Shown piece by piece: positions 22,155 through 33,749 of a stretch of 64,000 nt of DNA. Location of the stretch: assembly GCA_964036155.1 (NCBI GenBank), contig OZ038423.1, positions 81,483,249 to 81,547,248 on the forward strand. Direction: 5' to 3'. The translations under genes and the position numbers were made by a program. The DNA comes from Diploscapter coronatus. Taxonomy: Eukaryota > Nematoda > Chromadorea > Rhabditida > Rhabditidae. Within the stretch, counting starts at the first letter, position 1, and every line of letters begins with the position of its first letter. The notes beneath the pieces are model-generated. The model was not told the DNA's origin, did no database searches, and was given only the letters and a program-made list of their open reading frames with translations.

Positions 22155-23867
22155 ATGTCGATGACCGCCAGGTTTCTGGTGGTCGAGGTCTCCGACAACA
22201 AGGCCGCGGTGGAGCTCGTGCAGGTTATGGTATGCGAACAGTCAAAAAATCAATTTGAAGAATTTTGTGACCTGTACAGTTGCAGCTGGAGCGAGGTTAT
22301 GGCAGACTCATGCTACTGGATGACCTTTCCAAGCACCCTGCACTCGCAGGGAAGAGGCTGCGGTCCTCAGAGTGCTCTACGAGTTCGCAGCCTTCAGAGA
22401 CACCCCCGAACTTGGAGGAAAGCATTTCGATATCCAGCGAGAGGAACTCTTCTATCAGGTAGAATTTGATCGGCTATTTGGAAACCTCAAACCCTCCTCA
22501 GGCCATGCGAACTAGGGTGAGAGGTTGTAGGGGAAAACGATTCTTTTCTCACACTATTTCGCATCACTTGAGAGCTTGAGGTTTCCAAGTTGCCGAGTTT
22601 AATATCAATTTCCTGAAGTCGAAAATGTGCCAAGTTTTAGTTTCAGAGACATAGTCCTAGCAACAGCAAAGACGATCAACGTCTCTCCTAGGCCAGATTC
22701 AAGGCAGTCGAGTTACGGCAGCTCGTCGAATGTGGGAGCAGGAAGTAGTAAAGAGCCGGATTGTCTTGAGACGAACGGAAGTGAACTTCTTGATTTGATC
22801 AAGTACCAAGCCCAGGAAATCATTAACGTCAGAGGGAAGGACGAGACGGTAGGACTAGGGGGCTACAACAGGCCTCTTGTACCTTGTACCTTTTACCTCC
22901 GTTTTTTGCTCTCTCTTCCCTTGCTATTTTCCAGTAAAGGAGGTAAAAAGTGCAAGAGGTCCTACAATACCGAACATAAAATTTAGGACGGATCAAACGA
23001 TACTTTTGCCGACAATGAAGACATCTCATTTACATTCGATCCTCAATGTAAGATGATCAATTATAAGCAAATCAACGAGTCGATTTTTTCTGTTGATGCC
23101 CAAATCTGGGAGTTCGAAAATGGGGGAGAAAGAACGGATTTTAGATCAGTCTCTCTTCTTTTCACGTACTATTTCTCGATTTTCCAACCACTAAGAATAA
23201 CTGCACCACTGCACGCGCCTTCCAGATTTGAGCATCAACAATTCTAGATCTCCTCGCCCAAGCTCGCTGCATCGTTGGTGACGCATCGAGCTCTACGCCT
23301 CCCTTGAAAAGGATGAAAATCGAAGATCCCGAGAAAGACTACCATCAGTGTCAAGTAAAAATCACAGGTGTTGACAAAATTCGAAATGTCCCAATTTCTC
23401 AGCTCTGCGGAACGAGAGTCAAAGCACCAAGGGGCGGGAGGTGGAATCTTCAAATGCACGTTCTCGCGATGCACTCCACGCAGCGACCCTACAAGTGCCA
23501 ACAATGCGAATTCCAGGATTATCGGTAAAAGCGGCATTTTTACTCTAGCTTTCCTAGGAATATTGTCTTTTTCCGCATTCTTTCTTTCAATTTCATTCTC
23601 TCGTTCATCTCTAACTACAGAACTCCGTCGTTTAGTAATTGCCGCTTCTATAGCAGAACAAATGTTTTTCTCTGCAGGAAACCCGGAATGAGGAAGCATT
23701 GCATAATTTCGCACGGCGAAGACATGGAGCCAGTGGATATATCGACGGAGGATAAGCGAAGAGAATGGGACGCGATCATGGGTCGATGCTTCCCGGAATT
23801 CGCGTACCGGACAGGATTCTTGGTCTCGACACTCTGTGGGTCTGCCAATACTTCAGTTCTATCATAA
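22155..23867 (+). CDS. zf-1: paired C2H2 zinc-finger protein of the tandem cluster
   Basis: Predicted nuclear DNA-binding protein, 311 aa. Exons: 22155-22229, 22280-22458, 22647-22848, 22987-23047, 23248-23354, 23403-23524, 23678-23867. The N-terminal module (residues ~5-50) has RFLVVEV...LVQVM, then GYGRLMLLDDLSKHPAL, shared with zf-2 and zf-3. A Ser-rich linker follows, with DASSSTPP at 184-191. Finger 1 is C207-x2-C210-x16-H227-x4-H232, with a wider centre than the usual x12. Finger 2 is C240-x2-C243-x12-H256-x4-H261. After them comes REWDAIMGRCFPEF, the C-terminal motif of the cluster. The 48-nt intron 23355-23402 keeps the frame open and is easy to miss; removing it makes finger 1 a proper C-x2-C and places the intron exactly as in zf-2 and zf-3. 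Possible role: sequence-specific chromatin binding, perhaps ZIM/HIM-8-like; not proven. Confidence 0.83.
22470..22597. repeat. Inverted-repeat element family Y, copy 1 (zf-1 intron 2)
   Basis: Termini CGGCTATTTGGAAACCTC and GAGGTTTCCAAGTTGCCG. The core is TTCTTTTCTCACACTATTT. It is by eye about 90% identical to copy 4 in zf-3 (35663-35787), although the two sit in different introns. Confidence 0.85.
22855..22975. repeat. Hairpin in zf-1 intron 3
   Basis: Imperfect arms: CAGGCCTCTTGTACC...CTTTTACCTCC on the left and GGAGGTAAAAAGTGCAAGAGG on the right. The loop is pyrimidine-rich and ends CTTGCTATTTTCC. Confidence 0.6.
23090..23241. repeat. Inverted-repeat element family X, copy 2 (zf-1 intron 4)
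   Basis: Matches 3973-4128 end to end. It finishes six bases before the splice acceptor at 23247, so the element nearly fills the intron. Confidence 0.8.
23530..23647. repeat. Inverted-repeat element family Q, copy 2 (zf-1 last intron)
   Basis: Termini GCGGCATTTTTACTC and GTAATTGCCGCTT. Contains CATCTCTAACTACAGAACTC, shared with the elements at 14511-14612 and (reversed) 58846-58947. Confidence 0.65.
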
Positions 23868-23914
23868 CCTGTACACAATGTATGACAACGACTGTAAATT
23901 ATCCATGATTTTAA

Positions 23915-24047
23915 TGGCTATTTGGAAGCCATAAGCCCTCAAGCCATTGCGAAATAGTGCATGGTTAGGAGGGGTATTGGAAAGTAAAGGGCTCTTTTCC
24001 CATACTATTTCGCATGGCTTAAGGGCTTATGGTTTACAGGTTGCCGA
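23915..24047. repeat. Inverted-repeat element family Y, copy 2
   Basis: Termini GGCTATTTGGAAGCCATAAG and CTTATGGTTTACAGGTTGCC. The arms carry GCGAAATAGTGCATGG and CCCATACTATTTCGC. It starts about 50 bp after the zf-1 stop. Confidence 0.8.
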
Positions 24048-24655
24048 TTTTAGTTTATTTCCGAGTTTTTAATATTGAATCTCCCAAATGCATTGACTTG
24101 CCTTTCAGATATAGATATTATTGTGATCTCATGATTTTGTGACCTAACCTAGACTTCTTGCCTTCGGAGCTTTTCATCATATATGTGCATTGTGAAATAC
24201 ATTGACTGTGATTTTGGTGCTAATTTAACTTCTGTATATACCGTGAACGAGATAAAGAAATTCGAAAATTTATGCTAATTTTGGTACATTTTTACCTCTC
24301 TGAAAAGGTGTATTTCATTTCTTTTCGCTCTCTACTTTTCTCCGCACTATTTTCCTGTCTTTGTTAGCTGTGTGCCTTGAGCGTGTTCCAGCATCCAGCA
24401 ATAATGATGTGAGCGTCTGTGCGTCTCTGCCCCTATTCTTCCTCTCTTTGACTTCTTTGAGTCTATCTGATGAGCGCACTATTTCTCGGAGACTCTCGCC
24501 ACTCAACCAGGACACGCATATACGCACACGCACACACCTAGCACATACACACACAACAATCAACCTGATATGACTCTTTCATAATTGATTCATTTTTAAC
24601 CAATTATTTCGTATATTTTTAAATCTTAAATCATATAATCCTCATATCGTCGATT

Positions 24656-24782
24656 GGCGTGAAAGCCGATATTCAAAAATTACGTTATTCGTCTCGTTTC
24701 TCTTCGATGCGACTCACTATTTCGTTCCTCCAAATTCGAATTCATATCGCTGCTGCATGAATATATCGACTTTTTCGCCAAC
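24656..24782. repeat. Inverted-repeat element family Z, copy 1
   Basis: The left end GCCGATATTCAAAAATTACG and the right end TGAATATATCGAC are inverted. The interior GTCTCGTTTCTCTTC...GCGACTCACTATTTC is shared nearly base for base with 41213-41325. Confidence 0.75.
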
Positions 24783-25434
24783 TAACTAACTATACCATAA
24801 TTTTGCTCAGCAGAATTTCAAATACAGCAATCTTTTGCCGAAAATTTTTAGCATAGAATTTGGAAAAGCGTTATTAATGGTAGAAGATGCTAAAGTGATC
24901 TCAACTCTGATAATGCTCAACAAATACTCGAATGGTAGTAAATATGTGCGCTTCTATCTGTGTTGATTATTTATCGCGTTTTTTCCCGCTATGTAATTTG
25001 TTATCATGCCTTACTTAGCGCGTCTAACACCTGTGTTTCGAGCCTAAGAACTCTACTAAGTTGACTTCCCAGACGGTGTTTCCCATGGGAAAATGGTCAT
25101 ATGACGCGAAATTACGATGCGAATTTTCTTTAGCATCATATGTAATTTTAGCCGAACGGCATGGCGAATTTGCAATTTTGCGTCACACAAAGTTCGATGT
25201 AATTTTTCGGCATCATCTCTTTTCAAATCGAATCTGCCCAATTTGGATTATTTCACCTGCTCGCGCAAATTTTTGCATGGAGTCTTAGAACTTCAAAAAT
25301 AAATCACGTCGCGTTTTGAGGAGACTTTGCAAACAATTACGTCGAAAATCGTCGTTTCGATAAAGTGAGCAAAAACTCGGCATCATTCTGCTTCTCTTGG
25401 CAATCTTTCGCTAATCGCTGCTTCTGAGCGAAGA

Positions 25435-25442
25435 TATATAAG
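25435..25442 (+). promoter_or_regulatory. TATA box of zf-2
   Basis: TATATAAG starts 33 bases before the first ATG of zf-2, implying either a very short leader or use of the internal ATG at 25831. It is one of only two clear TATA boxes in the window. Confidence 0.5.
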
Positions 25443-25467
25443 TCGAGAGCTTCAAACTCGTATTCCA

Positions 25468-28400
25468 ATGCTGCTAAGCATCAATCCGTCGGTCAAAATT
25501 ATTCACTCTAACTTTGTCGACCTATTCCAACAATACTACTCTTACGGTATAATTCCATTTAACGCAATTAGTAAAGTTCTTTGGTTCAGTAAGGATTAGT
25601 TAGGGAGAAGAAAAAGAGCGAGATAGTGGAGAAACAGTGCGTTTTTTAATAAGAATTATTGCCTAGCTACTTTATGAGCTCTACAGATTTTCGCGAATTC
25701 ACTATTCAATGTATTGTATGCTTTAATCATTCATTTGCGATTTTTCTTTGTTTAATTTCAATTTTTAGAAGCCGTAAGATTGATCAGCGAGCTCCGAGAG
25801 CAGCGCAAACCCGCCTATGAACCAGATCCGATGACGCAGATCCCGAGAAAGTACGTCGTGGTCGAGTGCAATGATGAGCAGTCCACCGTTCAACTTTTAC
25901 AATTCCTGGTCAGTTCAAAACTCTCACCCTCATCAATATTTTCGCCAAAATTCTTACTCATACCGTTTTTTGCTTTGTTTTCTAAGATTTGCTCCTTCAA
26001 TTTGAAAGGGGCAACTCTCCTTTTGATCTCTTTATTCGCCGTTCTATCTCGTTTGCAGCTGTGCGAAACGCAAAAAGTAGGAGCAGTTTTAGTTAGACTC
26101 AAACCAAGGCTCTGTATTTCTTGAAATTTGTTTGGCTTAATCTCGCAGATTTTTCCATGTTTATATTTGCAGGATTTAATATATTTTCAAATTTCTAGAT
26201 ATCTTCCATGATATTTGGGTTTTTAGGTTTCTAATATTTGAATGAGACCTTTATCGTGTGATCAAATATCTCAGTCTCAATATTTAAGATTTCATATATT
26301 GTTAATGATCGATAACTTGGGACAAGGAAATGAAACACGCAATTTTGGTGTGCAGAAATTAGCAGCGCGTTGTTTGCAGCAAACTTGACGAAAATTCATC
26401 GATTTAATGAATAAATGTGACGATCATTTGTGCATACGCAACGCACACACCTTTCATATTCGAGTTTTGCATTATTTATTGTCTCAAGTTAGCGATCATC
26501 TACAATACCCATCTTTTCATCAGATTTAGGATTTCGTATATCCATCTTTTGAGCAAGTGTTTGAAAATCAAAATACTTGGAATTGCATATATTTCCTTCT
26601 TCTCCTTCTTCCGCCCACTTAGAGCCCCCTCTTTATTTTGTCTAACTCTAGGACTCTCCGACTATCTGTCCTTAGCATCAATTCAGTTCAAGGTTATCCG
26701 TCCCTACCTTGCTCCCCCTCCATTTCGATCTTCTTCTCTCATATTCGCCATTCTATCTCGCTTTTCTGCTTCTCTAATTCTCTGGGTGCTCATCCTCTCT
26801 TTCTCTCCTACTTCTTGCATATACTTGTTTTGTGCATGCGCAGCACAGTGTGGCCTTCAGAAACTGTTCCTCAATGTGAAACTCCTTTCTTAGGTACAAA
26901 ACACTCTTCTATCCCTTTCATATGATGAAGGATGGGGCTCCGAAGTCATTCCAGATATTGCAAGCAACTTTGATCGATATCATTTCCATCAAATATCGAT
27001 TCTCTATTTGTGCCGAAGTTGGGAGCCCATGATTTCAGCCGACTTTCCATAATTTCATCCTGTGTGCTCTCTCGGTTTTGTATACTCTTTTGTCTCTGCT
27101 TCATTTCGTCTCTTCAATTTCCACCCCTTTCGTCGATGTGCACACGTGTGGCTCAAACAGTCAATTCGCCCGCATGGCTGCTGCCTCACTGACTCTCCAA
27201 TATTTATATTTCGATTTCACATATAGATTGCTCCAAATTCATTTGGAAAGAGGGAATTTCATATATCTCTTTTAAATCTTCAAAAGTTGAGCCTTAATGC
27301 TGCCTCTTCAGACTCGGGGTTCATATCCCCATCTGTCATAATCCAGGATGGTCCTTCTTGCCCAAATCTTGACGATTTTATGATCTTGTTTAATTCTGCT
27401 CAAATATACTCCTGGAATTGACTATATCCCTTCCTCATTCATGGCCTGTCTGGACCTGACCCCTTGCGACTAAAACTACTCTCCTTTCTCCTTTATCTGA
27501 TCTCCTCTCCGTTGTTGGTCATTTTTCGCTGCTCCTTCACCCCTTTCCCTTTCTTCCTTCCTCTTGATGCTGCTGCTGCCCCCCGACTGACCCACTTCTT
27601 TCTGCGCACCAACCGATCCTTCTTCTCCTTCTTCGAGCTACTGTCCTAAATTCCTCCCTCTTTGTCCCTCTCCCTTCATCCACCCGACAAATGAGCGACA
27701 AGCAATGAAATACCAGCGCAAAAGGCAATTCGTCCGCTTGATTTCGGCAAGAGCCGGTCAAAGCCGTCGCAAATTATGCAAATCAGGATGGAGCGGGGAC
27801 GTCACGCTGTGATTGCATATGAGTGCGCCGCAGTGGGGTGTGGTTTCGTCATCAGAAAGATGGGGTGGAGGAGTCCGATAGCGAAAATTCAACTAAGCGC
27901 ACATTTCGGCCTTTTGTATTCTACACTCACACCCATTTTTCTTTTCCCCTCCTCAAAAAGTGGGCGTGGACTACAAAAGGTTCAGAATTCGTTCTTATCA
28001 GGAATACGATCACCGAAGTGATTCAGTTTCACAGGGCTGTCATAAGGTAACCTATTTATTTCCCCTCCTTCCCGTACGATGTGTGCATCCTCGGCCCAGC
28101 TCGCCTCCACCTTCATGCGGAGATAAGGTCTGCACGCCAGGAAACGTCCCTGACCCTGTCCCTCCGCTGCTGCAGCACCGGAAAATATCTCATCTATTCG
28201 GGAGTGCGCAGAGACATTAACGAACTCCCTGACAGGGTAGCACACACACACCATATCAATACTTCCTTCTGCAGCGATAAATGGGAGAGCAGTAGTACCT
28301 GCAATGCGCATTTCACCCATTTAATTCCCTTCAAGACTATTAATCTTACGCGCATCTCTTATCTTGCGCTCCCATTTACGCTCGAATCGCATTTTGCTGA

Positions 28401-30384
28401 GATCGTAAAATCGCGAGCTATAGCGGTTTACTGTATAGGTTTCTAATCTGATGGCTCTGGATCTCTTAAGTTCCCCCACAATTGGATTGGCTTTAGCTTA
28501 AATTGCTTCTGCTTTTGGCGCTGTTTGTGGGTGTGTTGCGCAGCACTTCTTCTTTCCCCTTTCACTCTTTCCAATGTCTCCCTCGGCTGGAGAACCCGCC
28601 GACGAAGCTATCTTATGGGGGTAGAGGCAAAGGCGATACACATCAGCAGCAGCCGATTTTAACCGATACAGTTTTGCTCGTCTCTCTCCTTCGGCTGCTG
28701 CATTGCGATGCAGCAGCAGCAACAGCCAATTCTCCCCATCCTTCCCCATCTTTCTCTTAGTTCGTCCTCTGCCTCACTTCTGAACAGGATTTGAGAGTGG
28801 CTTGGCGAGGCAGCGCTTCTCCCCCCTTCTCTGGGCTTCATCTATTCGCTTAACCAAAATACGCCCTCCTTTTCTGCGTCTGACTTCTCCCTTATCTTTC
28901 TGTCTTCGAAGACTGTCCGAATCTCGCCAATTAACACGCTATTTCCATCCCAGTCGATCGCTTTTTATCGTCTCTCTGAGACACGACGGACGTTTTTATT
29001 GGCTTCGTGCAGTGCTAGAGGCACTGTCTTCAGTCTCATGCCATTGATAGCCCGCGTTTACCGCTGTAGTTGAGATAAGATAAGTGACGAAATCCACACT
29101 CATGGACACACAAATGAAAGTGATATGGGTCGAGTACTGTACCAAAGTTTCGAAAGCTCTAACTTACTCAAAGGAAAAGCGTTTTTGTTTGAGCAAACCA
29201 TTTGGGACACACGTGTGCGCATTGCTAATTCAAAGCCCTTCGGCAAAAAAACTCCGTCTTCTCAAAACTTGTGCTGTTGTTTTGCAATGTTTCTTTTCTT
29301 CTTTTTCTTCTTCTTCTTCTCGATCGCGATTATTCCTCCTGATCATCTCATCAATTGCATCAATTGACTGTTTACTTGAAAATTCTCTCGCCCTGTTTTG
29401 CTCGAAGTGAAGAAATGAGAGGCGATGGTAGGGTGGTGGGGGCGCGAGAGACTCGCTCGACGAAGTGCCCGTGCTGATCGATTGCCTGTCTAACCATTTT
29501 CAACGACAACTCCCCGGCCCTATCTTTTCCCGTTTTGTGCGCTGCCTGAAACCTTGATCATAGTTAGTCATACTCTTTCATTCTCGTCTTAGTGCACATC
29601 ATCATTTATTGACGCCTGACATCATTGTTTTGCGAAATCCCCTTTTTAGCATGTTGTTGGAGTTTTCACCCACATCCATTCGTCAGAACCGGCTCTACCC
29701 TTACATTCTTACAATGCTCTAAGAGTCTCATTCGCGCATCCATCGCCTCCCGTCTCCTTCTTGGCCCATCTCTTGGATCCGGCTTGCCTACCGTATGCTC
29801 CTCCTCCATTCTCTCCAGTCACTTGAGCATTCCTTTCCCCATTCCCATTTCCATCTCCCTCCCCTTCTCGTCTCCTCCCAATTGGCTCCGAATCTTTGCG
29901 GCGCGAGGATGTCTGCGCCCTCTCCGATTCGTCTGCTCTCTGCCGGCATGCAACTCGGTCGGAACCAGTTTTTATCTGTCTTCGCCTCTCCTCACCTCTG
30001 CTGCGCTGCTTGTGTCTTGTGAGCGCGCGTTGTCCCTTCCAGCAGCGTCGTCTTCTTCTTCTTCTTCTTCTTCTCCTTCTCCTTCTTCGCCTTCATCGCA
30101 ATTCCTTACTTTCTCCCCTCTTCTCAATCTCTTCTTCTCCAATTCTCATCATTTCTTCAGGCAGCAAAAAGAGATGAGATTGATGCACATTCCTGTCCCT
30201 CTTCTGTAACTTCGCTTTCTCTTCCACAAGAGGTGGAATTCACTGTGCATAGATGTCTATCTAGATTGTATCTCATTTCTCCTTGAAGCGCCCTGCGGCA
30301 AAATCGCGTTTGCAAAGGAGCATACGGTATGGGGCTTGTGATAGAGGGCGGTATGCCAAAACAACAATCCCTGAAGGTGAAGCA

Positions 30385-30439
<55 letters not shown>

Positions 30440-33400
30440 GAGGGGAAACGTGAAGCGCAGTCCTCCTCTGCGCTGCATCGTCAGCACAGTCGCACAAGCG
30501 CGCAATGTGGTTGCTGTTGTTATGACTGAGGCCAATTCTCTCGCTCGCTCGAGTGGCATTCTTTCATCAGCAGCTGAAAGAAGAAGCATCACTGAAGAGA
30601 CACTGTGTGGCATTCTTCAGCTCCCCTCTCCCTTCCACTGTACACTTTCTGTCTCCCCTCAGGGCGCATCTTCTTTCTTACTTCCCCAACGACAGAAAGC
30701 AGAAAGAAGAACTCGCTTTCTGCCTTACCCCACTAGCAAGCTCGACGCAGTCGTCGTCTTCTTCAATTTTGCTTTTTCAGCAGCGCCTCTCTCTCTCTCT
30801 CTCTCACTTCCACTCGCTATTTCGTTCTGTTACACACATTCCACCTCGTCTTCTTCCATTGCGAGATGCAGCCAGCAGAAGCAGACAGTCAAAACCGCAA
30901 ACTTCAATACAGAAGAAGCAAAAGCGCGATTCCATCTCCCAATCTACTTATTCGGCATTGCAACAACAATCAAATCTCTCAAGACGCAGCAGCATCGCGT
31001 CCGTCATCTTTTTCCAGTCTCCGCCCAATTTTCAATTTACTCATGATCCAAGTTTTTCTTCTTCCAATTGAACCTTCACTATGTTTTGTTTTCACGTATC
31101 GAGAATACTTTGCGATGCCGCCGAATCATAAATTGCTCCGCTAGTGAAAGGGAAAGGAATGATAGCGATGCTATCGCCAGTTCTCTCATAGTTAAGATGG
31201 ACTGAAAGCGCGTAGGCAAAAAAATATAGTGCCGGCAAACGAGAATGAGAGTGGGGTTGACGAGCCACGCATACTCCCCCTTTGTGCGGCCAACTTTCTA
31301 TTTTCGCCTCCCTGTTTCTCGCGTATTTCGTTGAATACCTCTCGCACGGCCCGATAGTCACACCCCCTTCAACCTCGTCCTCCTCTTACACTTTTTCACG
31401 ATCGAATTGCTATTGCTCAAATGGACAGTGGCATCAGCGGCGGTAAACGAATACACACTCACTCGCTTGCAAGTCATATGCCAATCACTATTTTCGTCGT
31501 TCTAGTACCTTATATTCTGATCTCAATACTCTGCGGTGTTTCTCCACCTTCGCCGTTTCCAATCGATTGTGGCACCTTCTTTGTAGTTCGATGACGAGTC
31601 AAACTTGTTTACTTGTGTCTTTGAGCAATCACGCACAGTAATCTCACTCCAAGAATTCTCCAAGTGTGGATGCGCGCCCAAGCGCCCAAAGTGGATGGGA
31701 AGAATTTGTGTCCCTACGCGCGATGCGCGATATCTCCTCTCGATTTATGTCTTCTTCTTCTTCTCCTTCTCCTTCCCAGCGCGAGATGGCCATCTCTCGC
31801 TCTCCAGCAGCAGGGAGCAACCAAGTCGTTCTCCCACCATCCAGTTCTCCGACTTCCCTTCTCCTTCAAGCAGACGACAGTCCTCTCTCCTATCTACCCG
31901 AATCTCTCTCCATCTCTACCGTCTCCTCGTCGACACATCGATCTATCCCCTATCCCTCAACATACGTCTTCTCTATCTTCCTTCCCTTCCCTTCCTCCCC
32001 TTTGCTGATCTCATCTCGTTTGCATCGCTCCCCTTCCTCCACACCACCGCTTCCACTTCACTTTACATCCAGCTCCTTCCCCATTTCTCCGAAATCTCAT
32101 CTTCTTCCTTTTGAAGCTTCCACGTAGCTAAAGGAGGCCTCCAGATATATTGTATTATATTGGCTGATGAAGAACAGCTTTTTAGTTGATTACTACTTTA
32201 GGTAAGTCGTAACTACCCACGAGTTTCACTCCTCAACGACCTCCTCCAACATGCTCATGTCGTCGAAAAACTCGCTCATCTCAACAAGGATGGATCTCAA
32301 GGAGCTCCGCCCCCAACCGGCTCAACGCCCAATCACGGTTCCGAGCAGAAGATGCAGCCCGAGGCGAGTGCCGCAAAACCGGTCGACAATCGTAGCATCG
32401 CTTCGAGTGCCGTAGTGCAACAGCAGCAACAAGCAGAAGCTGCATCGAGAAACACCTTGCAACTGCTTGAAGAAGTAAGAGTGTTCGAGAGTGAAAGCAC
32501 CAATGTGTAACTAAAGAATTTTAGCATCCACAACATTCGGGAACCTCGCTGTTCCAACACCTCGCCTCTCATCATGACACTTCAAGCCATCTGATTTCGG
32601 CTGAAGAGCTCAAGCCACTCCAATACTTGCACCATCAGATCAGCACAACTGCTCATCATCATCACCATCATCCTCATCCAATAGTGCCTATGGAACTCGA
32701 CGCAGTCAGGCAGTTTGGAATGGTCAGATCAAACTCGTGTGTGTGACAGTCAATGGAATTTTCGATTTTAGGTTGAGCACCACGCCCATCTGCATCATGG
32801 ATCCTCCTCTCATCACTCATCCATGAGCATGTTGGACGAAGCCGAATCATCTGGCGGAAACTTGACCGCCGCAAGGACGGGTTCGGGCTCGGCTGGAGCA
32901 TCCAGCGTTGGTGATGAAATGGCAGCTGGATTCGATGCTGCCATCAGCAGTCTATTTCCTGGTGCGAGAGAGAAGGGCGGCGGCTGTCCCGTCAGACGCA
33001 GAGGCAGATGTCGGGGCGAGAGGGGGAACAATAGCATCAAAACGACGTGCAAGGTTGGTGCAATGCAATAGCGATCATCTCAATGTCATTGTGTGGCCTG
33101 TTGTCGCTCAATTCAATGCCGAATAATTGCGCCATACATTCCAAGCAAGTGTTGATTCAGAAGTGCGGACAACTTGTCGTATACTCGCCCAACCGAATCT
33201 GGAACTTGATGAGACACATCTGGATCATGCACGACTGCAACAAACCCTTCAAGTGCTCGCAGTGCGACTATTCGCACATTAAGACCTACCTGATCAAGCA
33301 TATCGCGACGCATCACGGCAATGTTTCTGGAGCTCATTACATTGATATGCGGTAAAACACCTACCCAAAAATTGACTTGACTATATACCACGAATTTCAG

Positions 33401-33539
33401 CAATCCTCAGCTCGACGCAGAGTGGAACGAGTTATTGGACGAGTGCTTCGGCACTACGTACCGAAAGTGGAAACGCATCGGCGAAGGCTCTAGCGAATCC
33501 TCAGCTATGGACTATTCTCAAGAGCACGAAGAAGCTTAA
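25468..33539 (+). CDS. zf-2: paired C2H2 zinc-finger protein with a 6.3-kb intron
   Basis: Predicted nuclear protein of 433 aa. Exons: 25468-25546, 25769-25908, 32202-32474, 32525-32722, 32772-33053, 33161-33351, 33401-33539. Residues ~53-95 are the cluster's N-terminal module: KYVVVEC...LLQFL ends exon 2, and NYPRVSLLNDLLQHAH follows in exon 3. The phase-0 junction falls at the same point as in zf-1 and zf-3, which is the main reason for joining across 25909-32201. The middle is Gln- and His-rich, with a run of six His in exon 4; GSTPNH lies at 113-118. Finger 1 is C323-x2-C326-x16-H343-x4-H348. Finger 2 is C356-x2-C359-x11-H371-x3/4-H. The C-terminal motif is EWNELLDECFG. Exon 5 has a second open frame near 32960-33050, so a small unrecognised intron there is possible. 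Met at 25831 is an alternative start. A two-gene reading (truncated N-terminal gene plus separate finger gene) cannot be excluded. Confidence 0.72.
26306..26498. repeat. Inverted-repeat element family W, copy 1
   Basis: Ends GATCGATAACTTGGGACAAG and TTGTCTCAAGTTAGCGATC. The interior contains AGCAGCGCGTTGTTTGCAGC and a GCATACGCAACGCACAC tract. It matches 40348-40543 over its whole ~195 bp. Confidence 0.75.
27910..27980. repeat. Short foldback related to family U
   Basis: Arms CCTTTTGTATTCTACACTC and GTGGACTACAAAAGG, with CACCCATTTTTC opposite AAAAAGTGGGCG. It resembles the inner part of 14964-15085. Confidence 0.6.
30385..30436 (+). repeat. (GT)n microsatellite
   Basis: About 25 dinucleotide repeats in the zf-2 intron, with one TC interruption near the start. 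Confidence 0.95.
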
Positions 33540-33725
33540 TCTCATTATCACTCTTTCTCACATATATTTGTTGCTCGTATATATTTGGTTGACTCATATT
33601 TATTTGGCTGAAATATAAGAAAACTCAGTGTTCGTTATTGATTGACAACTGGCGACAACGTTTGAAACGTTGAGATATCTTTGACTTTCCATTGATTTTG
33701 GGTGTTTCTCAATGAGCATACTTCT

Positions 33726-33731
33726 TTACAG
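33726..33731 (+). other. Likely trans-splice acceptor of zf-3
   Basis: TTACAG behind a T-rich stretch, 19 nt before the zf-3 ATG and 192 nt after the zf-2 stop. The spacing is somewhat longer than typical in Caenorhabditis operons but compatible with SL2- or SL1-type processing. Confidence 0.4.
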
Positions 33732-33749
33732 ACGACGGCGTCCTTCGAG

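Larger units (their letters stand above)
23868..25467. other. Intergenic region between zf-1 and zf-2
   Basis: No exon chain. It holds hairpin elements of family Y (23915-24047) and family Z (24656-24782), plus a CA-rich stretch near 24510-24555. It ends in a TATA box. Confidence 0.5.
25909..32201 (+). other. Giant pyrimidine-rich intron of zf-2
   Basis: The plus strand is C+T rich from about 26.6 to 32.1 kb and carries (CT)n and (CTT)n tracts (about 30049-30087 and 30788-30805), a (GT)n run, CAG/CTG-rich patches (27566-27580, 28640-28725) and a family-W element. The many long ORFs there (up to 217 codons) follow from this skew; none has a family motif. A stretch at 26058-26124 could act as an alternative terminal exon giving a short product that ends RLKPRLCIS. 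Confidence 0.5.

Noticed and set aside
23355..23402. Sixteen-residue insertion in zf-1 finger 1
   Set aside because: It has splice signals and matches the intron position of both paralogues, so it is treated as an intron.
26058..26124. Third exon giving zf-2 a short truncated product
   Set aside because: It does not resemble the second half of the N-terminal module, whereas the exon at 32202 does. Kept only as a possible alternative end.
29625..30209. 194-codon ORF
   Set aside because: Ser/Leu/Pro composition follows from C+T skew, including a (CTT)n run. No motif and no splice partners.
30393..31046. 217-codon ORF in the zf-2 intron
   Set aside because: It begins in the (GT)n repeat and runs through pyrimidine-rich DNA. 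Three frames are open at once and no domain is visible.
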